64,000 nucleotides of DNA from the NCBI RefSeq assembly GCF_003601975.1, contig NZ_QZWZ01000001.1, positions 186,001 to 250,000 on the forward strand, given 5' to 3'. The position numbers and the translations under genes were made by a program. Under the pieces are notes generated by a model. It ran no database searches and had not been told where the DNA came from. It saw nothing but the letters and a program-made list of their open reading frames with translations. How positions within the stretch are numbered: the first letter of the stretch is position 1; the number at the start of each line of letters is the position of its first letter. Of this stretch, positions 1-8,694 are shown piece by piece. Source of the stretch: Mesorhizobium waimense (lineage in GTDB: Bacteria; Pseudomonadota; Alphaproteobacteria; Rhizobiales; Rhizobiaceae).

Positions 1-1981
1 CGCCAAGCTGTTTCAGCTCCTCGATGTACTGCCGGGTCAGCGACTTGTCGTCGAGCAGCGCGGTTTCGGTGACTTCGATCTCCAGGCGGGCGGCCGCGAG
101 CCCGGACGTGGCCAGCGCGTCGCGGACTTTCTGGATGACGTCGCTGTTGCGGAAGTCCTTGGCGGAAAGGTTGACCGAAACGCTGGTCTGGTCGGGCCAT
201 TTGGCGCATTCCCCGCAGGCCGCCTGAAGCACGAAGGTGCTGATCTCGGAAATGATGCCCATTTCCTCGGCCAGTGGAATAAAGATGCTTGGCGAAACAG
301 GCCCGAGATCGGGATGGTCCCAGCGGCACAATGCCTCGCAGCTGGCAATGCGCATCGTGCTCATCGAGACGATCGGCTGATAGACGACGCGCAGGCCCTT
401 GCTCTCGATCGCGCTGCGCAGGTCCGCCTTCATCAGCTGGCGGTTGCGGAAGGCGGCGTCCATCGCGGCCTCGAACAGCCGCCAGTTGTTCTTGCCGAGC
501 TCCTTGGCCTTGTAGAGCGCCAGGTCCGCCTTGACGATCATGGCGTCGACATCGGTGTCCTCGACTTTGGACAGCACCGCGCCGGCGCTGGCCTGGATGC
601 GCAGCCCATGTCCGGCGACGTCGACTTCGCCCTGCAGGTCGCCGAAAATCTGGTCGAGCAGGCTGGTCAGGTGGCTTTCATCCTCGATGCGGTCGAAGAA
701 GACCATGAACTCGTCGCCGCCGAAGCGGCTGACGGTGATGCCTTGCCCGGCAACGGCCGCCAGCCGCTCCGCGACGGCGTAAATCAGGCCGTCGCCGACC
801 GGGTGGCCCAGCGTGTCGTTGACGCTTTTGAAATCGTCGAGGTCGAGTACCGCAAGGCCGCAGAGACGGTCGCGGTCGCCGGAGGCCATCGATTCGCCGA
901 CCAGTTCGTGGAAATAGGCGCGGTTCGGCAGGCCGGTGAGGCTGTCATAGCGCGCCATAAAGCGGATTTTTTCCTCGGCTTCGACGCGCGCCGTGACATC
1001 CTCGAAGGTGATGACGCCCAGGTCCTGGCTGCCTTCGCGTGCCGAAAACTCGTAGTGCTGGCCGGTGGAGAAGGAAACCAGCACCTTGCGGTCGCGGCCC
1101 TCGCGCAGCGCCCGCGTCAGCTGCGCCTCGACATAGCGGCAGTCCTTTGGCGACAGCATGCCGCCGGCAACGCCGCGCAGGAGCAGCGAGTGGATCGATC
1201 GGCCGAGCAATTGGTCAGGCGATTTCAGCGACATCAGATGCGCGGCTTCGGCGTTGCCGACCACCACCTTGCCGTCGGGACCAAGCATCACCAGGCCATG
1301 CGACATGGTGTTCAGCGCCCGGTTGAAGCGCTCTGCCAGCCTGGCCGCGGTCTTGCGCTCCGAAATGGCATCGAAAAGCACGGTGCGGACGTGTGCGGCC
1401 ATTCGGGTGATGATGAAGATGAACGGCACGATATAGAGGCCGAGGATGAAGGTGGGCACGTCGCCCTTGAGCATCAGCCCGATCGCGATCGGCAGCACGA
1501 CCGTGAAGGCCTGCACCGCAACCATGGTCTTGGAGCCGTAATTGCGGCCGACGATCGTCACCGTCGAGCCCATTATGACGGCGATCGCGGCACTTTCTCC
1601 GAACATGTCCGGGATGAGGTAGATGGTCGTGAGGCAGAAAAGCCCCATGAAGAAAGCCTGGATGGTGCCGCCGACCAGGTAGTAGCGTTCCCAGGTCTTG
1701 GCCGCTTCATAGCTGTCGAAATTGCCTTCGCGCTGGCCTTTGCGGATGCCGTAATAGCGGTAAAGGCCGGCGCCGAGCATGATTGCCGCCAGGGCGAGGT
1801 AGGCCGGATGCTTTGAGGTCAGATAGACAAGAACACCGATGAGTCCGTGGCAAAAAGCGCCGATCAGCAGGATTCCGGGATCGTTGAACAACGATCGCAC
1901 GAACCCAGCATAGACGTCCTCACCTATCTCTCCGGTTTTGTGTTCTTGCATGGCCCGCGGTGTCGCACGAACCGCAGTCAT
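1..1981 (-). CDS. Membrane GGDEF-EAL protein with PAS-like sensor (C-terminus cut off)
   Basis: Partial gene: the reading frame runs off the left window edge inside the EAL domain. The first ~190 residues contain several hydrophobic membrane segments, followed by a PAS-like stretch (about 200-310). Next comes a GGDEF domain with an intact GGDEF motif at residue 421, and an EAL domain whose EAL motif is at residue 549. Such proteins make and/or degrade cyclic di-GMP at the inner membrane. No RxxD inhibitory site is visible just before GGDEF. I prefer the ATG at 1981 because an AAGG sequence lies about 10 bases upstream; the alternative ATG at 1951 has no ribosome site. Intact signature motifs suggest one or both activities, but the later EAL catalytic residues lie outside the window. 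No partner gene identifies the signal. Confidence 0.88.
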   Translation of the reverse strand, partial: MTAVRATPRAMQEHKTGEIGEDVYAGFVRSLFNDPGILLIGAFCHGLIGVLVYLTSKHPAYLALAAIMLGAGLYRYYGIRKGQREGNFDSYEAAKTWERYYLVGGTIQAFFMGLFCLTTIYLIPDMFGESAAIAVIMGSTVTIVGRNYGSKTMVAVQAFTVVLPIAIGLMLKGDVPTFILGLYIVPFIFIITRMAAHVRTVLFDAISERKTAARLAERFNRALNTMSHGLVMLGPDGKVVVGNAEAAHLMSLKSPDQLLGRSIHSLLLRGVAGGMLSPKDCRYVEAQLTRALREGRDRKVLVSFSTGQHYEFSAREGSQDLGVITFEDVTARVEAEEKIRFMARYDSLTGLPNRAYFHELVGESMASGDRDRLCGLAVLDLDDFKSVNDTLGHPVGDGLIYAVAERLAAVAGQGITVSRFGGDEFMVFFDRIEDESHLTSLLDQIFGDLQGEVDVAGHGLRIQASAGAVLSKVEDTDVDAMIVKADLALYKAKELGKNNWRLFEAAMDAAFRNRQLMKADLRSAIESKGLRVVYQPIVSMSTMRIASCEALCRWDHPDLGPVSPSIFIPLAEEMGIISEISTFVLQAACGECAKWPDQTSVSVNLSAKDFRNSDVIQKVRDALATSGLAAARLEIEVTETALLDDKSLTRQYIEELKQLG

Positions 1982-2039
1982 TTCACATTCGCCTTAAGAA
2001 AGGTTTAGAGACGCCGTTTCAGGCCCTGCCGTCAAGTAT

Positions 2040-2063
2040 TTTCCCGGGGGCAAGCCCGGGAAA
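2040..2063 (-). terminator. Hairpin after the ferredoxin oxidoreductase gene
   Basis: A 9-bp perfect stem (TTTCCCGGG/CCCGGGAAA) with a 6-base loop lies about 30 bases past the stop of the minus-strand oxidoreductase gene. It is not followed by a real T tract, so it may be a weak terminator or only an mRNA 3' end structure. Confidence 0.4.
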
Positions 2064-2093
2064 CTGGTCTTCAGGTAAACAAGGCGTATCGGC

Positions 2094-5000
2094 CTACTCG
2101 GCGGCTTGAAGTTCGGGCCTTGCCGGCACTTTTGCCAGGCGCTCGAGCAGCCGCGAGCGTTCTCCGGCGGCCTTTTCGGCGCTCGCCTGCCTGACATGGC
2201 CGTAACCGCGAATGAGCGCCGGCACCGAGGCCAGCGCGGCGGCGGCCTCGATCCGGCCCGGCGCCAGCGCCGCGGCGACAAGCTCCAGATCGGCCTCGTA
2301 TTGGGCAAGAAGCTGCCGCTCCATGCGCCTTTCCGCGCTGTAGCCGAACGGGTCGAAAGCGGTGCCGCGCAGGCCTTTCATCGCCGCCAGCAGGCGGAAC
2401 CCCTTCATCATCCACGGGCCGAAGCTCGATTTGCGCGGCTTTCCGTCATTGCCGCGCCGGCCCATGATCGGCGGCGCCAGGTGGAATTCGAGTTTTTCGT
2501 AGCTCTGGAACTGTTTTGACAGTTCGGCGGCGAAGGAGCCGTCGGTGTAGAGCCGCGCCACCTCATACTCGTCCTTGATCGCCATCAGCTTGAACAGGTT
2601 TTTTGCGGCGGCCTCGGTCACCGCGGTCGAACCCGGCACTGCCCTGGCTTCGGCAGCGCGCAGCGGAGCGATCTTGTCGGCAAAGCGCCTGCCATAGGCG
2701 GCGTTCTGATAGGCGCTCAGGAAGGCGACGCGGCGGGCAATGATGTCGTCCAGCGTCTCGGCGACCGCGCTGGACGCCTTGCCCGGCTGGGCGATGAGAC
2801 CGCGCACCAAATCCGGCTGGTGGGCGGCGCGGCGGCCCCAGCGGAAGGCGGCAATGTTCATCGCCACCGCTTGGCCGTTGAGTTCGATCGCCTTCTCGAC
2901 TGCCTCGGCCGACAGCGGCAGCCCGCCATGCTGGAAGGCAAAGCCGAGCATGAACATGTTGGCGCCGAGCGAATTGCCGAACAAAGCGGTTGCGGTGCTG
3001 GTGGCATCGAAGAAGTGCGCCCTGTCGTCACCGGCGGCGGAGCGAATGGCCTTTTTCAGCCGTTCGACGGGCAGCGAGAAGTCGGCCGAGCGTGCGAATT
3101 CGCCTGGCATGATCTCGGCGGTGTTGGCGAGGAAGATGGTGTGTCCCTCGCGCACCGCCGCCAGCACTTTCTGGGCGCCGGACACGACGAGATCGCAGCC
3201 CAGCACGAGATCGGCCTTGCCGGCCGAAACCCGGATGGCGTGGATATCGTCGGGCGTGCGCGCGATGCGCACATGGGTGAACACCGAGCCGCCCTTCTGG
3301 GCCAGCCCGGCCATGTCGATCATGCCGCAGCCCTTGTCCTCGAGATGGGCCGCCATGCCGAGCACCGCGCCGATGGTGACGACGCCGGTGCCGCCGACAC
3401 CGTCGATGATCGCCGCCCAGCCTTGCTCGCCGAGCGGGAATTCGGCCGGCGCCGGCACGCCGTCCAGCGGATCGGACTTGCCGGCGGTGCCCTCGGCCTT
3501 CCGGATTTTGGCGCCGTGCACGGTGACGAAGGACGGACAGAAGCCGTTGACGCAGGAGAAATCCTTGTTGCAGCTCGACTGGTCGATCCTGCGCTTGCGG
3601 CCGAATTCGGTCTCGACCGGCTGGATCGAGACGCAGTTCGACTGCACGCCGCAATCGCCGCAGCCCTCGCAGACCAGTTCGTTGATGAAGACGCGCTTGT
3701 CGGGATCGGGGAAGGTGCCGCGCTTGCGGCGGCGGCGCTTTTCGGCGGCGCAGGTCTGGTCGTAGAGCAGCACGGAGATGCCCTTGACCGCGCGCAATTC
3801 GCGCTGGACGAGGTCGAGGTCGTCGCGGTGATGGATGGTGACGCCGGCCGGGAACTCGGCTTTGCCGGCATATTTGCCCGGCTCATCGGTAACGACCGCG
3901 ATGCGCTCGACGCCCTCGGCGCGCACCTGCCTGGCGATCATGTCGACGGTCAGGCCGCCCTCATGCGGCTGGCCGCCGGTCATGGCGACGGCGTCGTTGT
4001 AGAGGATCTTGTAGGTGATGTTGGCGCCTGTCGACAGCGCGAAGCGGATCGCCAGCGCGCCGGAGTGGTTGTAGGTGCCGTCGCCGAGGTTCTGGAAGAT
4101 ATGGTTGCGCTTCGAGAACGGCGCCTGGCCGACCCATTGCGCGCCCTCGCCACCCATGGCGGTGAAGCCGACGGTGTTGCGGTCCATCCACAGCGCCATG
4201 AAGTGGCAGCCGATGCCGGCGGCGGCCAGCGAGCCGTCGGGCACCTTGGTCGAGGAATTGTGCGGGCAGCCGGAACAGAAGAACGGCGTGCGCGAGGCGA
4301 TGTCCGACGTGTCGGCGAGCATCGCCTGGAACTGGCGCAATTTCGCCACCCGCTTGGCGATCTCTTCCGACGGCCCGATGGTGCGCAAGATGCGCTCGCC
4401 GAGCGCGATCGCGATCTCGTTGGGATCGAGCGCACCCTTGGCCGGGAACAGCCAGTCGCCGCGTTCGTCCTTCTTGCCGACGATGACCGGCTGCGTCGCG
4501 GTGCCGTAGAGGTTTTCGCGCAGCTGCACCTCGATCAGCGAGCGCTTCTCCTCGACGACGACGATAGTATCGAGGCCGCGGGCAAACTCGGCGATATGCT
4601 GGAGGTCGATCGGCCATGGGCAGCCGACCTTGAACAGCCTGATGCCGATGCGGTTGGCTGCCGCCTCGTCGATGCCGATATCCTCTAGAGCCTGGCGGAC
4701 GTCGAGATAGCTCTTGCCGATGGTAATGACGCCAAGCTTCGGCTTGCGGCCGCCTGAATAGACAATCCGGTTCAGCCCGTTGGCGTGGATGAAGGCGGAT
4801 GCGGCGGCGCGCTTGTATTCATGCAGCCGCTCTTCCTGGCCGAGCATGTCGATCTCATGGCGGATGTTGAGGCCGCCGGGCGGCATCTCGAACTCCGGCA
4901 CGACGATGTTCAGCCGTTCGAGCGAGGCATCGACCGAGGCCGTCGATTCGATGTTGTCCTTGACGCATTTGATCGCCGCCCAGGTGCCGGCGAAGCGCGA

Positions 5001-5567
5001 CATGGCAAAGCCGTAGAGCCCATAATCGATGATTTCCTGGACGCCGGCCGGATTGAGGATCGGCACCATGGTGTCGACGAACAGGAATTCGGTGGCATGC
5101 GCGTTGGTCGAGGATTCGGCCATGTGGTCGTCGCCCATCAGGGCAAGCACGCCGCCATGCTTCGAGGAGCCTGCGAGATTGGCGTGGCGGAACACGTCGC
5201 CGGAACGGTCGACGCCCGGCCCCTTGCCGTACCAGACCGAAAAGACACCGTCATGCGTGCCTTCACCCAGCAATTCCGCCTGCTGCGTGCCCCAGCAGGC
5301 GGTGGCGGCAAGCTCCTCGTTGAGACCGGGCTGGAAGACGATGTCGGATTGGGCGAGCTGCTTCTTGGCCTTCCACAACTGCATGTCCAGGCCGCCGAGC
5401 GGCGAGCCGCGATAGCCGGAGACGAAGCCGGCTGTGTTGAGGCCGGCGCGGCGGTCGCGCTCGCGCTGCATCAACAGCATGCGGATGACGGCCTGCGCGC
5501 CGGAGAGGAAGATGCGCTCCTTTCCAAGATCGAACTTGTCGTCGAGCGCGACGTCGTGCAGCGTCAT
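2094..5567 (-). CDS. Indolepyruvate ferredoxin oxidoreductase, fused alpha/beta subunits
   Basis: A 1157-residue fusion of the IorA-like thiamine-diphosphate part and the IorB-like gamma part of 2-oxoacid:ferredoxin oxidoreductases. Enzymes of this family oxidatively decarboxylate aryl pyruvates from aromatic amino acid breakdown to acyl-CoA, reducing an electron carrier. The N-terminal half has the pyrimidine/TPP-binding regions, including FCSGCPHN and a GIGCH segment. A cysteine-rich cluster near residues 625-665 (CEGCGDCG, then SCNKDFSCVNGFC) probably binds Fe-S. GVGGTGV near residue 725 opens the gamma domain. The ATG at 5567 is chosen because AGAGGAAA precedes it; an in-frame ATG at 5708 would add 47 residues of non-family sequence. 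The gene appears monocistronic. The fused single-chain form is usual in proteobacteria, unlike the two-subunit archaeal enzyme. Confidence 0.9.
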   Translation of the reverse strand: MTLHDVALDDKFDLGKERIFLSGAQAVIRMLLMQRERDRRAGLNTAGFVSGYRGSPLGGLDMQLWKAKKQLAQSDIVFQPGLNEELAATACWGTQQAELLGEGTHDGVFSVWYGKGPGVDRSGDVFRHANLAGSSKHGGVLALMGDDHMAESSTNAHATEFLFVDTMVPILNPAGVQEIIDYGLYGFAMSRFAGTWAAIKCVKDNIESTASVDASLERLNIVVPEFEMPPGGLNIRHEIDMLGQEERLHEYKRAAASAFIHANGLNRIVYSGGRKPKLGVITIGKSYLDVRQALEDIGIDEAAANRIGIRLFKVGCPWPIDLQHIAEFARGLDTIVVVEEKRSLIEVQLRENLYGTATQPVIVGKKDERGDWLFPAKGALDPNEIAIALGERILRTIGPSEEIAKRVAKLRQFQAMLADTSDIASRTPFFCSGCPHNSSTKVPDGSLAAAGIGCHFMALWMDRNTVGFTAMGGEGAQWVGQAPFSKRNHIFQNLGDGTYNHSGALAIRFALSTGANITYKILYNDAVAMTGGQPHEGGLTVDMIARQVRAEGVERIAVVTDEPGKYAGKAEFPAGVTIHHRDDLDLVQRELRAVKGISVLLYDQTCAAEKRRRRKRGTFPDPDKRVFINELVCEGCGDCGVQSNCVSIQPVETEFGRKRRIDQSSCNKDFSCVNGFCPSFVTVHGAKIRKAEGTAGKSDPLDGVPAPAEFPLGEQGWAAIIDGVGGTGVVTIGAVLGMAAHLEDKGCGMIDMAGLAQKGGSVFTHVRIARTPDDIHAIRVSAGKADLVLGCDLVVSGAQKVLAAVREGHTIFLANTAEIMPGEFARSADFSLPVERLKKAIRSAAGDDRAHFFDATSTATALFGNSLGANMFMLGFAFQHGGLPLSAEAVEKAIELNGQAVAMNIAAFRWGRRAAHQPDLVRGLIAQPGKASSAVAETLDDIIARRVAFLSAYQNAAYGRRFADKIAPLRAAEARAVPGSTAVTEAAAKNLFKLMAIKDEYEVARLYTDGSFAAELSKQFQSYEKLEFHLAPPIMGRRGNDGKPRKSSFGPWMMKGFRLLAAMKGLRGTAFDPFGYSAERRMERQLLAQYEADLELVAAALAPGRIEAAAALASVPALIRGYGHVRQASAEKAAGERSRLLERLAKVPARPELQAAE

Positions 5568-5780
5568 AAGGCATTTCCTCTGCGGAGGCCGCGCTGGAGC
5601 GCGCAGCCAACGTAGGAGTCGGATGCCGCAGTCTTTCCCCCCTTTGCAGGGGAGGTCAAACAAAATCGAAGGTGCCAGGCAGTGCGCAACGAACGATCCG
5701 GCGCGCATCCATAGGCGTATGAAAATTGCGCCGCAGCGGTCCGCAAGGAAAGTTCCGGCGGCGGCTCCGCTGCAGGCGTG

Positions 5781-6308
5781 TCAGGCCTTCGAGCAATCCG
5801 GCTTCGGCTCGCCCGGCAGCTTGCCGTCGACATGGCCGGCCATATCCTTGTTGAGCTCGTAGACCGGGCCGACCACCAGGGGACGATCGGGCAGGATCGA
5901 CTGATCCAGCGACGAGGTCAGCGTCGTCTCGAAGCTCTGCAGAAGCGTGCCGCTGGAATCTTCGATGCGGATCGACACCGCATAGGGCTTGTCCTTGACC
6001 ACGCAGGTCAGCGGCGGGCTGGTCAGCGTTATATGCGGCAGCTTCGGCCAGATCTTCTGGTTGACGATGATTGGATCGCCACCGGCCGGGTTCTGGAAAC
6101 TGACCACGGCAACCTGTCCTTCGCCCATCGGCCGCAGCGGCTTGAGCGTGATGACATAGGTGGCGATGCCCAGCCGATAGTTGAACTCAAAGAGCTTGCC
6201 GGAAATGGCGAACAGCTGCTCCTTGCCGGAGTCGCGGCAGGCGCCAAGTGCCGCCGCCGCCAGCAGGGCGGCGCCGAGAACCATCGAACGCGAATATGTC
6301 CTAGACAT
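5781..6308 (-). CDS. Putative lipoprotein, function unknown
   Basis: 175 residues with a lipoprotein signal: a short basic N-terminus, a hydrophobic stretch, and the lipobox LGAC with the acylated cysteine near residue 24. The rest is a beta-rich domain without a motif I recognise, including a central PPLTCVVKDKPY segment and a terminal cysteine (PDCSKA). Probably anchored in the cell envelope. It follows the CGNR regulator gene on the same strand, and the two reading frames overlap by 8 bases, so they are probably co-transcribed. Function cannot be assigned from sequence. Confidence 0.75.
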   Translation of the reverse strand: MSRTYSRSMVLGAALLAAAALGACRDSGKEQLFAISGKLFEFNYRLGIATYVITLKPLRPMGEGQVAVVSFQNPAGGDPIIVNQKIWPKLPHITLTSPPLTCVVKDKPYAVSIRIEDSSGTLLQSFETTLTSSLDQSILPDRPLVVGPVYELNKDMAGHVDGKLPGEPKPDCSKA

Positions 6309-6909
6309 TGGTGACCTCCCTGGCCGCCGTACGGCGGCGATAGTAGCGGTTTGCCTTCTGGCGGTTGCCGCAGACCGCCATGTCGCACCAGAGGCGGCTG
6401 GAGTTGCGGCTGCGGTCGACGAACAGCCAGCTGCAGTTGGGACAGATCCTTAGCCTGGCGACCGTATCGTCGCGCAACAGCGACAGCGCCGAGACGGCAA
6501 GTGCTGCCTCGAAGGCGATCGGCGTCGCCGGGTCTCCGAACGGCTGCCCCGGCGCGCCGATTTCGGTCCGGCTGCCGGCCAGACCCTTGGCACAGGCTTG
6601 CAGGAAACCCGGCAGATCGCCGGTGGCGAGAGCGCCTTTCGACACTGCGTGGCGAAACAGGCGGTCGGTCGTCTCGCGGATCGACAGCACGATCGCGGCA
6701 ATCTCCGCCGGAGACTGCGCCTCCAGCCGCCGCCCGCCAAGCTCCGTCGCGCGAAATCCGCTCGCCGCGTCGGCAAAGCGCGCGATCTCGGCCGGATTGT
6801 CAAAACGGTCGAAGGTCTTTTCCGGATCGAACCGCAAAACGACCGTGTTCGCCGCGTCGAGCGCGAGGATGCCGCCAGTGAAACGATGCGGGGTCCAGGA
6901 GACTGTCAT
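6301..6909 (-). CDS. CGNR zinc-finger / ABATE-domain transcription regulator
   Basis: 202 residues. The N-terminal ~140 residues fit the ABATE domain (putative stress-linked sensor), and the C-terminus carries the CGNR zinc finger: CPNC near residue 157, then CDMAVCGNRQKANRYYRR near 175-192. The four cysteines are in the expected CxxC-x(n)-CxxxC arrangement. The family is regarded as DNA-binding and regulatory, but few members are characterised. The gene is divergent from the LivH-type permease at 6992, and the 82-base gap holds an 11-bp perfect inverted repeat, a likely operator for autoregulation and control of the permease (inference). Confidence 0.85.
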   Translation of the reverse strand: MTVSWTPHRFTGGILALDAANTVVLRFDPEKTFDRFDNPAEIARFADAASGFRATELGGRRLEAQSPAEIAAIVLSIRETTDRLFRHAVSKGALATGDLPGFLQACAKGLAGSRTEIGAPGQPFGDPATPIAFEAALAVSALSLLRDDTVARLRICPNCSWLFVDRSRNSSRLWCDMAVCGNRQKANRYYRRRTAAREVTNV

Positions 6910-6912
6910 ATC

Positions 6913-6954
6913 CGAAATCTAACCGATAAATCGCATTTGACAAGTTAGATTTCG
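6913..6954. promoter_or_regulatory. Inverted repeat in the CGNR/livH-like divergent promoter
   Basis: CGAAATCTAAC at 6913-6923 and its exact reverse complement GTTAGATTTCG at 6944-6954, separated by 20 bases. A TTGACA hexamer at 6937-6942 points toward the plus-strand permease gene. The arrangement fits two half-sites for a dimeric regulator; the adjacent CGNR protein is the obvious candidate (inference). Confidence 0.6.
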
Positions 6955-6991
6955 AATGCAAACCTCATCCTCACGACCCGAAGGGTTTCTT

Positions 6992-7897
6992 ATGCTCTAC
7001 TTCTTCCAGCAGGTTCTGAACGGGCTGCATTCGGGCGCGCTCTATGCCTTGCTCGCCTTCGGCTATGTGCTGACCAACGGCCTGCTGCACCGGACCAACC
7101 TTGCCTATGGCGCCATGTTCGCCTTTTGCGGGCACGCGATGATCCTCACGGCTGCCTTCGGCTACCAGGCGCTGTGGCTGACCCTCTACGCCGCGGTCGC
7201 GCTCGGCATTGTTGCGGCGCTGCTCTATGCGGCGCTGATCAGCCATGTCTTGTCGCGCAGCGTCTTCGAACCCCTTGCCGACCGCTCGCCGAACGCGATC
7301 GTAGTGACGACCCTAGGCATCTTGCTGGTGCTGTCGGAGGCCAGCCGCATCGCCGCCGACACCCATGATCTTTGGCTGCCGCCGATGCTGGCCCGGCCGG
7401 TGATCTTTGCTGAGAGTGCCGGCTTCAAGGCGACGCTGACGCTGATCCAGTTGCTCGACTGCGCTGCCGTGATAGGTGTGCTGGCGCTCGCCGCCTGGGC
7501 ATTCGCCCGCTCAAGCTTCGGCCGCTCCTGGCGGGCGGTGTCGGACGATCCGCGGGCGGCGGCGATGTGCGGCGTCAACGTGCGCGCGGTGTTTCGGCTG
7601 GCGGTGCTGTTCGGTGGCCTGTGCGCTGCGCTGGCCGGCATTCTTGCCGGCATTTACTACGGCAATATCAGCTTCGGCACCGGCCTGGTCTACGGGCTGA
7701 AGATCCTGTTCGTGACGGCGGTCGGCGGCTATCTCTCGCCGCTCAAGGCCGCACTTGGCGCGGCCGCCTTCGGCATGGCCGAATCGCTCTGGGCCGGCTA
7801 TTTTCCACTCGAATGGCGCGATGCCTGGATGTACCTCTTCCTCGTCGCCATGCTGGTGCTGATCGGCGCCGGCCGCGACCAGCAGAAGATCGCCTGA
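6992..7897 (+). CDS. LivH-type branched-chain amino acid ABC transporter permease, without partners
   Basis: 301 residues, hydrophobic throughout with about eight membrane segments. The N-terminus (FFQQVLNGLHSGALYALLAFGY) is the typical start of LivH-family inner-membrane permeases, which form the channel with LivM. The ATG at 6992 follows AAGGG at a good distance; an upstream in-frame ATG at 6956 would overlap the putative operator region. No LivM, LivG, LivF or binding protein is next to it, so it must work with subunits encoded elsewhere, be a remnant, or have another role. It is divergent from the CGNR regulator. Confidence 0.85.
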   Translation: MLYFFQQVLNGLHSGALYALLAFGYVLTNGLLHRTNLAYGAMFAFCGHAMILTAAFGYQALWLTLYAAVALGIVAALLYAALISHVLSRSVFEPLADRSPNAIVVTTLGILLVLSEASRIAADTHDLWLPPMLARPVIFAESAGFKATLTLIQLLDCAAVIGVLALAAWAFARSSFGRSWRAVSDDPRAAAMCGVNVRAVFRLAVLFGGLCAALAGILAGIYYGNISFGTGLVYGLKILFVTAVGGYLSPLKAALGAAAFGMAESLWAGYFPLEWRDAWMYLFLVAMLVLIGAGRDQQKIA

Positions 7898-8088
7898 ACC
7901 GCGTCTGCGACTTTGGTTGGATGCCGCGTGGTGAGTTGGCGGTTTTGCACCGTTCACCACCCCACAACAGCGTTTAGCCTGCCTCTGCCGTGTTGACCCG
8001 CCGAGCCACGCACGGCATACCGTTGGGCCACAGTGGCGCGACGGAAAATAAGGGGAACCGGCGCGCCTCCGACATCAGGGAGGAATGC

Positions 8089-8694
8089 ATGGCAGGGCTT
8101 CTCGCTCTATCCAGAACGATTGACCGTGTGAACGAGTTCATCGGCAAATGGGTGTCGTGGCTGATCCTGCTGGCAATCCTGGTGAGCGCCGGCAATGCCG
8201 TCATCCGTAAGGCGTTCGACATTTCGTCCAACGCCTGGCTGGAACTGCAATGGTACCTGTTCGGCGCCGCCTTCATGCTGGCCGCCGCCTACACGCTGAA
8301 GCAGAACGACCATATCCGCATCGACATCGTCTACGGCATGTTCTCGCGTCGTGTGCAGCACTGGATCGACCTGCTCGGCCACCTCTTCTTCCTGATGCCG
8401 TTCGTGACGCTGATGGTGATCTATTTCGTCCCCTATGTGTCGCTGTCGTTCCGCAGCGGCGAAATGTCGAACAATTCCGGCGGGCTGATCATCTGGCCGG
8501 CAAAAGCCATCCTGCTGGTCGGCTTCTTCCTGCTGGCGCTGCAGGGCATCTCCGAGATCATCAAGAAGATCGCCATCATGCGCGGCGACATGGACGATCC
8601 CAATCCCTTCATATCGGCGCATGAACAGGCGGAGCTCGAGGCCAAGGCACTCGCCGAAGAAGCCAAGGCGCTCGCCCAGGAGGTGCGCCCATGA
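8089..8694 (+). CDS. TRAP transporter small permease (DctQ family)
   Basis: 201 residues with four predicted membrane segments, the normal form of a TRAP small permease, which supports the large permease in sodium- or proton-driven uptake of organic acids. The family-typical sequence LELQWYLFGAAFMLAAAYTL is present. The C-terminus is a charged, alanine-rich, probably helical tail. The ATG at 8089 has a strong AGGGAGGA site just upstream; a longer in-frame start at 7990 has none. It overlaps the large permease by four bases (ATGA), showing translational coupling. Sequence features suggest the mannitol/chloroaromatic branch of TRAP systems, but the substrate is unknown. Confidence 0.9.
   Translation: MAGLLALSRTIDRVNEFIGKWVSWLILLAILVSAGNAVIRKAFDISSNAWLELQWYLFGAAFMLAAAYTLKQNDHIRIDIVYGMFSRRVQHWIDLLGHLFFLMPFVTLMVIYFVPYVSLSFRSGEMSNNSGGLIIWPAKAILLVGFFLLALQGISEIIKKIAIMRGDMDDPNPFISAHEQAELEAKALAEEAKALAQEVRP

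Noticed and set aside
314..1816. 500-residue plus-strand reading frame opposite the GGDEF-EAL gene
   Set aside because: The composition is rich in His, Arg, Asp and Ala with no domain pattern, and the other strand encodes a clear multi-domain protein. It is an antisense frame free of stops because of high GC3.
2820..4688. 622-residue plus-strand frame opposite the ferredoxin oxidoreductase gene
   Set aside because: Same antisense effect; the minus-strand protein has intact family motifs throughout.
5567..5708. 47-residue N-terminal extension of the ferredoxin oxidoreductase
   Set aside because: The extension is Cys/Arg/Pro-rich and non-family, and the ATG at 5567 has a good ribosome site.
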